Below the pieces are notes generated by a model. The model worked only from the letters and a program-made list of their open reading frames with translations, did not search any database and was not told the DNA's origin. From Candidatus Segatella caccae (lineage in GTDB: Bacteria > Bacteroidota > Bacteroidia > Bacteroidales > Bacteroidaceae): 44,761 bases of DNA. This document shows, piece after piece, positions 17,084 through 26,400 of the stretch; position 1 is the first letter of the stretch; each line of letters starts with the position of its first letter. Made by a program: the position numbers and the translations under genes. The stretch is from NCBI GenBank assembly GCA_900556395.1, contig USOQ01000012.1, positions 1 through 44,761 on the forward strand. The letters run 5' to 3'.

Positions 17084-17470
17084 TTACTTTGCAGGGGTTG
17101 CAGGAGCTGCAGGAGCCGCTTTTTCTGCTGCATTTGGTGTTGCTGGAACAGCCTTCTTGGCAGCATCGCTGTTAGCACCAGGCATAGCAGGAAGAGCTGT
17201 TTGCTCTTGTGTTGCACCTTCCATAACGCTGCCCTCTCCCATAGCCTGAGGAGCAACATATGCGCATGCTACACTGAGGATTACCATCGCAGCAGCAAGT
17301 CCCCATGTCAGTTTTTCTACTAAATCGGTAGTCTTACGAACTCCCATGATAGAGTTAGTTGATGAGAAGTTGGAAGCAAGTCCACCACCTTTAGATTCCT
17401 GGATAAGTACGATGAAGACCATCAGAATAGATGCCAGGATAATTAAAATTACAAATAATGTGTAAGCCAT
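17084..17470 (-). CDS. secG: Preprotein translocase subunit SecG
   Basis: SecG assists SecYEG-dependent export. Two hydrophobic helices (residues ~3-23 and ~54-72) flank the conserved SecG segment with IQESKGGGLASNF and NSIMGVRKTTD. The 128-residue protein is longer than a typical SecG because of a low-complexity Ala/Pro/Lys tail after residue ~85 (AAPAAPATPAK at the end), which is common in Bacteroidetes. It starts 12 bases after the preceding gene and is the last of the minus-strand operon that also encodes LptE. Confidence 0.92.
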   Translation of the reverse strand: MAYTLFVILIILASILMVFIVLIQESKGGGLASNFSSTNSIMGVRKTTDLVEKLTWGLAAAMVILSVACAYVAPQAMGEGSVMEGATQEQTALPAMPGANSDAAKKAVPATPNAAEKAAPAAPATPAK

Positions 17471-17482
17471 TTTTGATTTTTG

Positions 17483-18259
17483 TTATTTATTATTTTTACT
17501 ATTTATTATCAGTTTCTCTAAGAATCGCATTTGGTCTGTATAGTATACGCTCTTTTGTGGGTGTTTGTTATAGAGTCGCTCTATGATTTCGTGCGCTCGT
17601 TCATATTTACCCTGTTTGATGTAGATGCGTGCAAGCGTCTCTGTGAAGATGCCGCTGTTCTCGCTATTCTCACTTTCCTTACTATCTTCTTCAATAGCAG
17701 GCTTATATTCCAGCTCTGCATCGTTGGAAGCGTCGAGTTTAGGAAGTTGGAAGCCTCCATCGTCCATAAAGTCGTCTATCAGTGCCAAGGTGCGTGAGGA
17801 GTTGTTGTCCTCTTTACTCTCTGTATCTTCTGTCTCAATGAGATAAGCTACATAGTCGACCGCAGCATCTGCAGGTGTTGGCTTTCGCTTCCCCTTTTGA
17901 GCAGTATCCTTTTCCTCATTGGCGTCGTTGGGGATAGATTCGAGGAAGTTGTCTATCAAGTCAGAGGTTCGGTCGGAAGCTTGCTTCTTTGTGTTGATGC
18001 TTTCTTCTCGTTTGTTCTCTTTCTTTATCTGATAGTGAGCAGCTTCTACCATTCGGAAGATGACCTTTCGGTCGGTGATGTAGATGGCTGCCTTTCTAAG
18101 TTCCTCATCGAAGCCAGGGTCGTGGAGCAGGTAGAGGTTTTGTAGCATCAAAAGGCGCGCTGTCTGATAGTACGGATAGAGTGCTAACAGAGCTCGGAGA
18201 TCGTATAGTGTCTCCTTGTTCATCTCCTCAGGATGTTGTATCAGTCTACTTAATTCCAC
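17483..18259 (-). CDS. Acidic cytoplasmic protein with C-terminal TPR-like helices
   Basis: I recognise no named function in this 258-residue protein. The N-terminal ~90 residues are helical and well ordered (LYDLRALLALYPYYQTARLL). The middle (~90-205) is highly charged and probably disordered. It contains two similar short motifs, DLIDNFLESIP and ALIDDFMDDGG, that could be docking peptides. The last ~50 residues (TETLARIYIKQGKYERAHEI) read as a single TPR-type helical hairpin. There is no signal peptide. It lies between lptE and secG, an arrangement I believe is shared among Bacteroidales, which suggests a role linked to the envelope or export. Confidence 0.8.
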   Translation of the reverse strand: MELSRLIQHPEEMNKETLYDLRALLALYPYYQTARLLMLQNLYLLHDPGFDEELRKAAIYITDRKVIFRMVEAAHYQIKKENKREESINTKKQASDRTSDLIDNFLESIPNDANEEKDTAQKGKRKPTPADAAVDYVAYLIETEDTESKEDNNSSRTLALIDDFMDDGGFQLPKLDASNDAELEYKPAIEEDSKESENSENSGIFTETLARIYIKQGKYERAHEIIERLYNKHPQKSVYYTDQMRFLEKLIINSKNNK

Positions 18260-18334
18260 GTTATAATTTCACCTTTGGGGGTCCTTATTTCAATTCTTTT
18301 GTATTTCACTTTCACTTAACGTACATCATGCTCC

Positions 18335-18856
18335 TTACCAGTTGGCGACGGTAGCGTTGAATATTTGCTCTACCAAGTCTTTCACCATTTGAGTGACGAG
18401 CTCCTCCTGTACGGCATTAAGACTCTGTGTTGTGTCATAACTCTTAGAAGAGGTGAACTGTCTTTCAAAGTCTTCGGCGTGGTTCTTGTTGTTGGTGAAA
18501 CGAACATTTACCGTCATAGAGAGTTCGGTCTGTGCAGAGTATCCTTCGCTTGATACCGACTTATTGCGCTGGCTGTATTGCGTAATCTCTCCCTCTATCT
18601 TGAGGTCGCCGTTACGTTTTACCTGTATCAGGCGTGTGTGGCTTGCAAACTCATCCTTCAGCTGGTTGTTGAACATAGGTCCCATCGGTCCCCAGACATA
18701 TGAGCTACGTATGGGGAACTCGGCAATTTCTATGGTCTTGGTTTTAGTGTAGTCGATGCTTGCGCCGTTGAAAGCATACTTCACAGAGCATGCTGTCGTG
18801 GCAGTCAGTGCAAGGATTACACCTATTATATATATATGCTTGAAGAGTTGCTTCAT
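18335..18856 (-). CDS. lptE: LptE-family lipoprotein of LPS assembly
   Basis: LptE is the outer-membrane lipoprotein that plugs LptD and helps deliver lipopolysaccharide to the cell surface. This 173-residue protein has a lipoprotein signal (LALTATTAC, lipidated C23). It then has the Bacteroidetes LptE pattern: SVKYAFNGASIDY, a beta region with EIAEFPIRS, and a C-terminal helix. It is 24 bases downstream of the sigma-54 activator and upstream of the TPR-like gene and secG. Sequence similarity to the E. coli protein is low, so the name rests on the Bacteroidetes family pattern. Confidence 0.85.
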   Translation of the reverse strand: MKQLFKHIYIIGVILALTATTACSVKYAFNGASIDYTKTKTIEIAEFPIRSSYVWGPMGPMFNNQLKDEFASHTRLIQVKRNGDLKIEGEITQYSQRNKSVSSEGYSAQTELSMTVNVRFTNNKNHAEDFERQFTSSKSYDTTQSLNAVQEELVTQMVKDLVEQIFNATVANW

Positions 18857-18880
18857 TTTTCTTTATAGTATTTGCTTCTT

Positions 18881-20158
18881 TTATTCCTTCGCATCGTTGT
18901 ATGTGTCTTCGTCGTTGTCTCCGAGTTTGTATGACTTGATACGTCTGTACAGCGTGCGGTCGGAGATGCCCAACTCCTTGGCAGCTTTCTTGCGATTGCC
19001 GTTGTTGCGTTCCAGGGCTTTCTCTACCATTTGTTTTCCGAGATCGTTGAGGTTGAGCGTCTCAGCCTCGTGGATTTCTTCCACTTCAGCGTCTTCGGTA
19101 ATAGGGCGATTATCGTTGCTATGCGTTATGGGCGCGGGGTAGCTTGCTTGCTGGATGTGCGACAAGGGTTGTGTTGTAGCAAAACCACTGGCACCATTGA
19201 GTTGTCGAGCTTCGTCAAGTTGTTTGCGCAGTGAACTCATGTCACGGCGTAAATCGCTGACGTTACCTCTCAGTTCGTAGAGTATTTTATAGAGCAGTTC
19301 GCGCTCGTTCTCATAGCTGTGTGTGCCTCCCTGATTGGTAGTGATGGTAGCCAACTGTGTAGATTCTTCGTCTTGCGGAATGAATCTAAGGAGTGTCTGT
19401 GCATCGATCTCCCTTTCTTCGCTCAGCACCGACATCTGTTCGGTGATGTTTTTGAGCTGTCTTACATTGCCCGGCCATTTGTATTTCAGCAAGATGCTCT
19501 TGGCGTCCTCTGTTAGAGAAATTTTTGGCAAATTATACTTTTCGGCCATCTGCATGGCAAATAGTCGGAACAGCAGTATGATGTCGTTGCCGCGTTCTCT
19601 CAGAGGAGGCATCATGATAGGGATGGTGTTGAGGCGATAGTAAAGGTCTTCGCGGAAGCGCCCCTCACTAACGGCTTTTCTCATATTGACGTTGGTGGCA
19701 GCAACGATACGAACATCAGTCTTGCGCACTTCTTGTCCACCCACTCTGATGTATTCGCCAGTCTCAAGCACTCTAAGAAGGCGTGCCTGGGTGGCAATAG
19801 GCAGTTCGCCAACCTCATCGAGGAAGATTGTTCCCTTGTTGGCAATCCCGAAATAGCCTTCGCTCTCACCGATGGCTCCAGTGAATGAACCTTTCTCATG
19901 TCCGAAGAGTTCGCTGTCGATAGTTCCTTCAGGGATGCTTCCACAGTTGATGGCAAAATACTTTCCTTTTCGGCGAGGTGAGTTGTCGTGAATCACCTTG
20001 GGGATGATTTCCTTTCCTACGCCACTCTCACCGATGATGAGCACAGAAAGATCCGTTGGTGCCACCTGTAGGGCGACATCAAGCGCATGGTTCAATTCGT
20101 CGCTATTGCCTACGATATTGTACCTCAATTTGATCTTCTGAAGTTCAGATGTATTCAT
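18881..20158 (-). CDS. Sigma-54-dependent transcriptional activator without a receiver domain
   Basis: The 425-residue protein starts directly with an AAA+ ATPase domain: Walker A GESGVGKE at 43-50, the sigma-54 contact loop GSFTGA at 90-95, and Walker B GTIFLDEV at 109-116. The loop has Ser where GAFTGA is usual. It ends with a Fis-type helix-turn-helix (GNRKKAAKELGISDRTLYRR), with a charged linker between. There is no N-terminal sensor or phosphoacceptor domain, so activity must be set by expression level or a partner. It sits directly before lptE and may respond to envelope state; the target is unknown. A -7 box lies just before the start codon. Confidence 0.9.
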   Translation of the reverse strand: MNTSELQKIKLRYNIVGNSDELNHALDVALQVAPTDLSVLIIGESGVGKEIIPKVIHDNSPRRKGKYFAINCGSIPEGTIDSELFGHEKGSFTGAIGESEGYFGIANKGTIFLDEVGELPIATQARLLRVLETGEYIRVGGQEVRKTDVRIVAATNVNMRKAVSEGRFREDLYYRLNTIPIMMPPLRERGNDIILLFRLFAMQMAEKYNLPKISLTEDAKSILLKYKWPGNVRQLKNITEQMSVLSEEREIDAQTLLRFIPQDEESTQLATITTNQGGTHSYENERELLYKILYELRGNVSDLRRDMSSLRKQLDEARQLNGASGFATTQPLSHIQQASYPAPITHSNDNRPITEDAEVEEIHEAETLNLNDLGKQMVEKALERNNGNRKKAAKELGISDRTLYRRIKSYKLGDNDEDTYNDAKE

Positions 20159-20165
20159 TTAGCTG

Positions 20166-20174
20166 CCAAAATTA
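20166..20174 (-). promoter_or_regulatory. -7 box abutting the sigma-54 activator start
   Basis: The minus strand reads TAATTTTGG, ending 7 bases before the ATG at 20158. A CTTG lies 22 bases upstream as a possible -33. It would give a leader of only a few bases and separate transcription of the activator-lptE-secG group from pdxA. Confidence 0.45.
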
Positions 20175-20223
20175 CACATTTTTTTTGAATTATCTGCAAG
20201 GTTGACTTGAAAATAGTCGTTTT

Positions 20224-21342
20224 TTAACGTTTAGGCTCTGGCGAGTCAGTTTTCTTCTTAGGAATAGAGAATCTTACCTTCTCGCTGTCGTCTCTTTTCT
20301 CGTGGTAGAGCTTAGGAAGTGGGTTCTCGCAAGCCTCGTCGTAATTGATGCGATTGCGGTAGGTATCGATGGCCAAATAGACAGCGTTTCTAAAAGAAGA
20401 TTCATCGGCAGAATTGGTGCCTGCTATCTCATATCCAGGTGCGATATCTGCGCTTGTTCTGATGATAGGCATTCCTGCTGTGTAGATGACTCCTCTACCA
20501 TCGTTGATAGACTTGAAAGGGGCAGTGGCTTGATCGTGATACATAGCCATGACTCCATCAAACTCATGGAAGTCGCCATTGCCAAAGAAATCGTCGGCAG
20601 CATATGGGCCGAAGGCCTGTATACCCTTGTTTGCCAGAGTGTCGATGGCTGGTATGATGATGTCTTTCTCTTCATTACCGCAACTGGTTTCCTCGTTGTT
20701 CTTAGGGTTGAGGGCCAGGATGGCGATGCGTGGGTTGCTGATATTAAAGTCTCTTTTGATCGTTTGTTGTAAGAGAGTAGCCTTTTCTACGATGCGTTCT
20801 GAAGAAATCTGAGAAACCACCTCTTTGAGGGGCATCTTCTCTGTGACAGAAGCAATGCGCAAAGATTGTCCAACCAGAATGCTGAGACCTTTCTTACCTT
20901 CACCGAGGCAAGTCTCGATGTAGTGCTTATGACCCTTGAAAGAGTATCCATCCATGAGAGCGTTCTGGCTGTTGATAGGTGCCGTGACCAACACGTCGTA
21001 GAGGTTGTTGCGGAAGTCGGTCATGGCTCTGTCGAGTGCTTTGACAGCTGCTTTACCCGATTCGTCTGTGGGCACACCCATATCTACCTTTATTTCTTCT
21101 TCTATGGCTGCCAGTAGGTTGATGCGTCCCTCCTCTGCATCTTCTGCCTTTTGGATGATGGAGAACTGTGCAGGTAGGTTCATGGCCTTGCGATAGTAGG
21201 CAGCCACCTTGGGAGAGCCATAGACGATAGGGGTGCATAGTTCCAGCATCTCGGGCTCTGCAAATGTTTTAAAGATCAGTTCGTATCCGATACCATTGGT
21301 ATCTCCGTGGGTGATAGCCACCCTGATTTTCTTGTTGTCCAT
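20224..21342 (-). CDS. pdxA: 4-hydroxythreonine-4-phosphate dehydrogenase
   Basis: PdxA oxidises 4-phosphohydroxy-L-threonine in the DXP-dependent pathway to pyridoxal 5'-phosphate, and needs NAD and a divalent metal. The 372-residue protein shows ITHGDTNGIGYELIFKTF at the start, the metal/substrate His motif GHKHYIETC, and AMYHDQATAPFKSI. A short basic tail (PKKKTDSPEPKR) extends beyond the usual end. It begins 5 bases after the DUF4837 gene and is probably co-transcribed with rlmN and DUF4837. Confidence 0.95.
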   Translation of the reverse strand: MDNKKIRVAITHGDTNGIGYELIFKTFAEPEMLELCTPIVYGSPKVAAYYRKAMNLPAQFSIIQKAEDAEEGRINLLAAIEEEIKVDMGVPTDESGKAAVKALDRAMTDFRNNLYDVLVTAPINSQNALMDGYSFKGHKHYIETCLGEGKKGLSILVGQSLRIASVTEKMPLKEVVSQISSERIVEKATLLQQTIKRDFNISNPRIAILALNPKNNEETSCGNEEKDIIIPAIDTLANKGIQAFGPYAADDFFGNGDFHEFDGVMAMYHDQATAPFKSINDGRGVIYTAGMPIIRTSADIAPGYEIAGTNSADESSFRNAVYLAIDTYRNRINYDEACENPLPKLYHEKRDDSEKVRFSIPKKKTDSPEPKR

Positions 21343-21347
21343 GTTGT

Positions 21348-22298
21348 TTATTTTATTGTGGAAAGTGCAGCTTCAAGCTGCTTGATTAGTATTCTTTTTT
21401 TCTTTTCTGGTGCATAGACGAAACCGATGATGACCACGTTGTCTTTCTTTTTCATGACATAAGGACCACCCATGTCGTCGCCATGCATCTGCCATAGTCC
21501 ATGAGAAGTACCTCGTTGGTCGGTCGAGAGGTCTACGAGTTGCATATACATACTATCGGTCTCTCCCAGCATGTTTCTTCTGAGGGCGCTGTCCACCTGT
21601 TCTTGGAGTGGTGTATGGCTCTTGACTCTGAAGGCAATGAGGCTTTGCATGCCTGTATTGGCGTTGTTAGAGAGCCAAGTGAAGTCTTTGTCGTGCTTAC
21701 TGGCAATCATCGAGACGGGTATCTTCATGTGGATGCCAAAACGTTGGTACAGTTCCTTGTGTTTCTCAGGATTTTGCTGGATAACCAGCGAGAGATGTTT
21801 GAGTTCGGCCTGATCTAAAAGATCTCTTAGGCGATAGCCGTCCAAATGTTTGCGAAGCTGTTCGGCTGATTGCGCTTGGATGTAGATGATGGTTTGTGGT
21901 GACGCATTTTCGTCTTTCCTCATCTTTACGGCATATCCTGTATGCTTGGCATTGATGTCGACAACGATGCGATTTCTTACCAGCAGATAACTTCCTTGAG
22001 TCATTCCTCTTCTCACCTGTATGATACTGAACATGGGTTCAGGTTGCGGAAGGTGAGGTGTGTAGCCCGAAAGTATGTGGGTGATGATGCTATCGCTGTC
22101 GCCTTCTACCACCACCTCGTAGGGCTGTCCGGTACTGGTGGGTTTGCGGTGCTTCCCCCCTTGGCAACAAACAAAGGTTAGTAGCCAACAGCATAATATG
22201 AGTTGCCAGTGAAGAATATGTATTCTTCTGCCTGTGAAACTATCTTCTTTGCGCTTTCTATGTATATTCATGTTGTCGCTATGCCTTTTCGTCTTCAT
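21348..22298 (-). CDS. DUF4837 family envelope protein, probable lipoprotein
   Basis: The ~316-residue product matches the Bacteroidetes DUF4837 family by its order of motifs: TGQPYEVVVEGDSD, LPQPEPMFSIIQV, and GLWQMHGDDMGGPYVMKKK near the end. The function of the family is unknown. A hydrophobic stretch (LILCCWLLTFVCC) followed by CQGG suggests a lipoprotein, though the lipobox is atypical. The first ATG overlaps the end of rlmN by 20 bases, suggesting translational coupling. A second ATG at 22271 would leave an 8-base gap and a shorter n-region, and cannot be excluded. Confidence 0.8.
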   Translation of the reverse strand: MKTKRHSDNMNIHRKRKEDSFTGRRIHILHWQLILCCWLLTFVCCQGGKHRKPTSTGQPYEVVVEGDSDSIITHILSGYTPHLPQPEPMFSIIQVRRGMTQGSYLLVRNRIVVDINAKHTGYAVKMRKDENASPQTIIYIQAQSAEQLRKHLDGYRLRDLLDQAELKHLSLVIQQNPEKHKELYQRFGIHMKIPVSMIASKHDKDFTWLSNNANTGMQSLIAFRVKSHTPLQEQVDSALRRNMLGETDSMYMQLVDLSTDQRGTSHGLWQMHGDDMGGPYVMKKKDNVVIIGFVYAPEKKKRILIKQLEAALSTIK

Positions 22299-23337
22299 GC
22301 TGCCTGATTTCTCCGATTTTCTTGGAGGTGCTCAGCAGACCACAGGCGGCATAGATGTCTTGTCCGCGACTGGCTCTGATGGTGGTAAATACCCCATGCT
22401 GTGTGAGGTAATCGCGGAATTGCTCCATTTTCTCGTCGTTGACACCTTGTAATGGGATGTCGGGAATCTGGTGGAAGCGAATGAGGTTAAAGCGGCAGTC
22501 GAGCCCTTTTACCAACTTGATGATGGCTTTGGCGTGCTGCATGCTGTCGTTGACACCCTTGAAGACGATGTATTCGAACGACAGACGGCGCTGATGAGAG
22601 AAGTCGTAGTTCTTGAGTAGTTCTACCACTTGTTCGATGCCCATACCTCGTTCTGCAGGCATCAGCTGAGCGCGTTCCTCGGGTATGGGGTCGTGCATGG
22701 AGATGGCTACGTGGCACTCGCTCTCTTCAAGGAAGCGTTTTAACTTGTTTTTTACTCCCACTGAGCTGACAGTGATGCGTTTAGGGCTCCAAGCCCAACC
22801 ATAAGGGGCTGTGAGAATCTCTGTAGCACGCAACACATTGTCGAGGTTGTCCATGGGTTCGCCTTGACCCATAAACACGATGTTGGTGAGTTTGTCTACT
22901 TCGGGGAGTGAGTAAATTTGGTTGAGAATGTCGCCTGCAGGCAGACTGCCCTCAAAGCCCTGCTTGCCCGTCTGGCAGAAAAGGCAGTTCATCTTGCAGC
23001 CGACCTGTGAAGAGACACAGAGCGTGGCTCTGTCTTTGTCAGGGATGTAAACCGTTTCTACAAACTTACCGCTACGAGTAGGGAAGAGGTACTTGATGGT
23101 ACCATCTATAGAGTGTTGTGCATCAGAGAAGTCGAAGCATCCTATTTCGTATTCTTCGGCCAGCTTGGCACGATTGGCTTTCGAGATGTTTGTCATCTCG
23201 TCGATGCTCTTTACATGCCGTTCGTAGAGCCATTTAGCCATCTGCCCACCGGTGAAAGCAGGCATACCCAAGTCTTTGGCAACCTGTTTCAGTTCGGTTA
23301 AGGTGAGACCGAGAAGATATTTTTTTTCGTTATTCAT
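22279..23337 (-). CDS. rlmN: Dual-specificity 23S rRNA/tRNA adenine-C2 methyltransferase RlmN
   Basis: This radical-SAM enzyme methylates C2 of A2503 in 23S rRNA and A37 in some tRNAs. The iron-sulfur motif CxxxCxxC is VGCKMNCLFCQTG with C114, C118 and C121. The GQGEPMDN segment and the C-terminal catalytic Cys region (TIRASRGQDIYAACGLL) are as expected. The 352-residue length is normal. A -7 box lies only 3 bases upstream of the ATG. It is the first gene of the rlmN-DUF4837-pdxA unit. Confidence 0.96.
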   Translation of the reverse strand: MNNEKKYLLGLTLTELKQVAKDLGMPAFTGGQMAKWLYERHVKSIDEMTNISKANRAKLAEEYEIGCFDFSDAQHSIDGTIKYLFPTRSGKFVETVYIPDKDRATLCVSSQVGCKMNCLFCQTGKQGFEGSLPAGDILNQIYSLPEVDKLTNIVFMGQGEPMDNLDNVLRATEILTAPYGWAWSPKRITVSSVGVKNKLKRFLEESECHVAISMHDPIPEERAQLMPAERGMGIEQVVELLKNYDFSHQRRLSFEYIVFKGVNDSMQHAKAIIKLVKGLDCRFNLIRFHQIPDIPLQGVNDEKMEQFRDYLTQHGVFTTIRASRGQDIYAACGLLSTSKKIGEIRQHEDEKA

Positions 23338-23340
23338 AGT

Positions 23341-23349
23341 GCAAAGATA
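23341..23349 (-). promoter_or_regulatory. -7 box immediately before rlmN
   Basis: The minus strand reads TATCTTTGC ACT ATG, so transcription would begin at or next to the A of the start codon at 23337. No clear -33. Either rlmN is translated from a leaderless mRNA or the box is fortuitous. Confidence 0.5.
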
Positions 23350-23371
23350 CGCTTTTTTGCTGAAAAATTGT

Positions 23372-23380
23372 TATCTTTGC
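23372..23380 (+). promoter_or_regulatory. -7 box for the GT2-DUF4922-SpoIID gene
   Basis: TATCTTTGC is followed by a leader of about 20 bases to the ATG at 23407. A TTTG lies 12 bases upstream, closer than normal, so the -33 is unclear. It is divergent from the rlmN promoter with the boxes 22 bases apart. Confidence 0.55.
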
Positions 23381-23406
23381 CACATATTTTAAGATAATAA
23401 GCAAAA

Positions 23407-26400
23407 ATGAGAGAAAAAATAGACCTATTCTTGCCTTTTGAAGCTTTAGAAAAGGGACAGGAAACCTTGCTCGAACTTCATGAAAACAAGACGGTTCAAC
23501 ATATCAATCTGCTGGTAAGTAGCGAGTTTGCTGCTCAGCACCAGGTGCCAGAAGGTTGCACCTTTGTAGTTATCGACAGGATGGAGTCGACCAACACGGT
23601 AGAGAGTATTGCCGAAAATACGGATGCCGACTATTTGTTGTTGTGTACTAAGATGACCTCTGTCAAGTGGGGACTTTATGCTCTGGAACGTTTCCTTCGT
23701 ACAGCCGATGATACGGGGGCTGTCATGGTGTATAGCGACCATTATGCTCTGGAGGCGGGAGTCTTGCAGAAACATCCCGTTATCGACTATCAGCAAGGAA
23801 GTCTTCGCGATGACTTCGATTTTGGTAGTATGTGGCTTATCAAGTCGCAGGCACTTCTCGACTATATAGCTCAGGGCGATAGGGTGGACTATCAGTATGC
23901 TGGTCTCTATGATTTGCGACTATATCTCAGTAGAGTAGGTGATATCTTTCATCTCAACGAATATCTCTACACCGAAGAGGAACTCGATACTCGTAAAAGT
24001 GGTGAAAAGCAGTTTGACTATGTCAATCCACGCAATCGTGAGGTGCAAATCGAGATGGAGCGAGCTTGTACGGCTCATCTCGACAAGGAGGGTGCCCTCG
24101 TTGACACGAACTTCTATCGTCAGCCCGACTTCGAAGAACAAGACTTTGCTTGTGAGGCCTCTGTGGTGATTCCTGTATTCAATCGTGAGAAGACGATTGC
24201 AGATGCTGTGAAGAGTGCTTTGTCTCAGAAGACCAATTTCCCCTTTAATGTCATTGTCGTAAATAATCATTCTACTGACAGGACGGGAGAAATACTGGAT
24301 GAAATAGATGATAGTAGGCTTGTGCAAATCGTACCAGAACGTCATGATTTAGGAATCGGTGGTTGCTGGAATGTGGCAGTGAACAGTGATTGCTGTGGTA
24401 AGTTTGCTTGTCAGCTTGATAGCGACGACCTTTATTCATCGCCAAAGACCCTGCAGAAGATAGTTGATGCTTTTCATGCTCAACAGGCAGCAATGATTAT
24501 TGGCTCTTATCGCATGTGCGACTTCGACCTCAATACCCTGCCTCCTGGACTCATAGATCATAAGGAGTGGACGGAAGATAATGGATGCAACAATGCCTTG
24601 CGTATCAATGGCTTGGGTGCTCCACGTGCTTTCTTTACCCCTCTGGTGAGACAGATACAGTTCCCCAATACATCCTATGGTGAAGACTATGCCTTGGGTT
24701 TGGCTTTCTCACGCCGTTATCGCATCGGTCGTATTTATGAAGAATTATATCTATGTCGTCGTTGGGGAGGCAATAGCGATGCTGCTCTTAGTATCGATCG
24801 TGTAAATGCCAATAACCTGTATAAAGACCGTCTGCGAACGATGGAGTTGAAGGCTCGTCAGCGGATGCTGCAGGGCAAGGTCGATATTATGGAGGATAGT
24901 AGTATCTCTCGTTTTTTCAATCGTCAGTTGGAAATGTGGGAGGATGCACGTCATCGCTTCCGCGACTTAAAACATGTGGAGGTAAGTCAGCTTTCCGATC
25001 AACTGCAACTGCAATTTAATCCTGCTCGTATTGTCAGCACAGGAGCCAAGATAGATAAGCGTACATTGGGAGAACGCCCCTGTTTTCTCTGCGATAGAAA
25101 TCGTCCTAAGGAGCAGATGACATCTTTGATAGATGATCATTTCCAGTTGCTTGTCAATCCTTTCCCCATCCTGCCTGTTCACTTCACGATACCAGCCCGT
25201 AAGCATTTGCCTCAGTCTATCTATCGCCATTATGGTGAGATGCATAGGATTTTGTCATTGCATAGTGACTTGATGGTGTTTTATAACGGACCTAAGTGTG
25301 GTGCTTCTGCTCCCGACCATTTGCATTTTCAGGCAGGCACCAGTGGTGTGTTGCCACTGCAGGTCAATTGGCAGCGCCTTTCGCGTAGTCTTGTTGACGT
25401 TATATCGCTCAACGATGAAGAGAAGATAGCCGTGTTGCGCGACTTCCTTGTTCCCGCTTTTGTCATCATCTCGAAGAGCGAGGACAGCGATGAGGAACTC
25501 TTCCATCGTCTCTATCGCTCTATGCCGATGCGAGGAGATGAGAGTGAACCTATGATGAATATCATTGCTTGGCGCAAGGGTGATGATTTTATTAGTGTTG
25601 TCATCCCCAGAGAAAAGCATCGCCCTGCTGCGTATTTTGCTGAAGGCGACTCGCAGATTGTGGTTTCGCCAGGAGCCCTCGATATGGCAGGACTCATGAT
25701 TACACCTCGTGAAGAAGACTTCCGTAAGTTAAATCTCGAAAAGGCCACAGCGCTCATACAAGAATGTGGTGTGTCGGCCAGTAAGATGGAAGCTATCGTC
25801 AGTAAGTTGAAGGCTGCGACAGCAGTAGAGAATGAGCATCCGCTCCAAAAACTCGCAGAAAAAGGCAAACAGCCCAACGTAAACGTGGGTATCGTGAGTG
25901 GACAAAAGATACACTTCTCACTCAATAAGCCTTATTTGGCAAAGGGTGAAGTGGTGACAGGAGAGCAAGAAGTGGCATTCTCGGAAGGTGGAATCCTTTG
26001 GAATGGCAATCAGTATAGTTCGCTAACCTTTCATCCACAAAGTGCTGATGCCTCTTTCTCGTTGAGTGATGTGACCATAGGTGTAAACTTCCACTGGGAG
26101 CGCAAGGAGACACAGACCTTCCTGGGTACGCTAAGCTTTGTGGTGGAGTCTGACAAAATATGTGCTATCAATGAACTGCCAGTTGAGCAATACTTAGAGA
26201 GTGTCATCTCCAGTGAGATGAGTGCCACGTCGAGTCTTGAACTTCTGAAGGCTCATGCTGTTATCTCGCGTTCGTGGCTCTTAGCACAGATGAAGAAACG
26301 ACGTATGGTAGCGGAGTCGGGTAACAACTTCTTCTCCTTTGTAAAGAAAGACGATATGCTGGTGCGCTGGTATGATCGTGAAGACCACACCATCTTTGAT

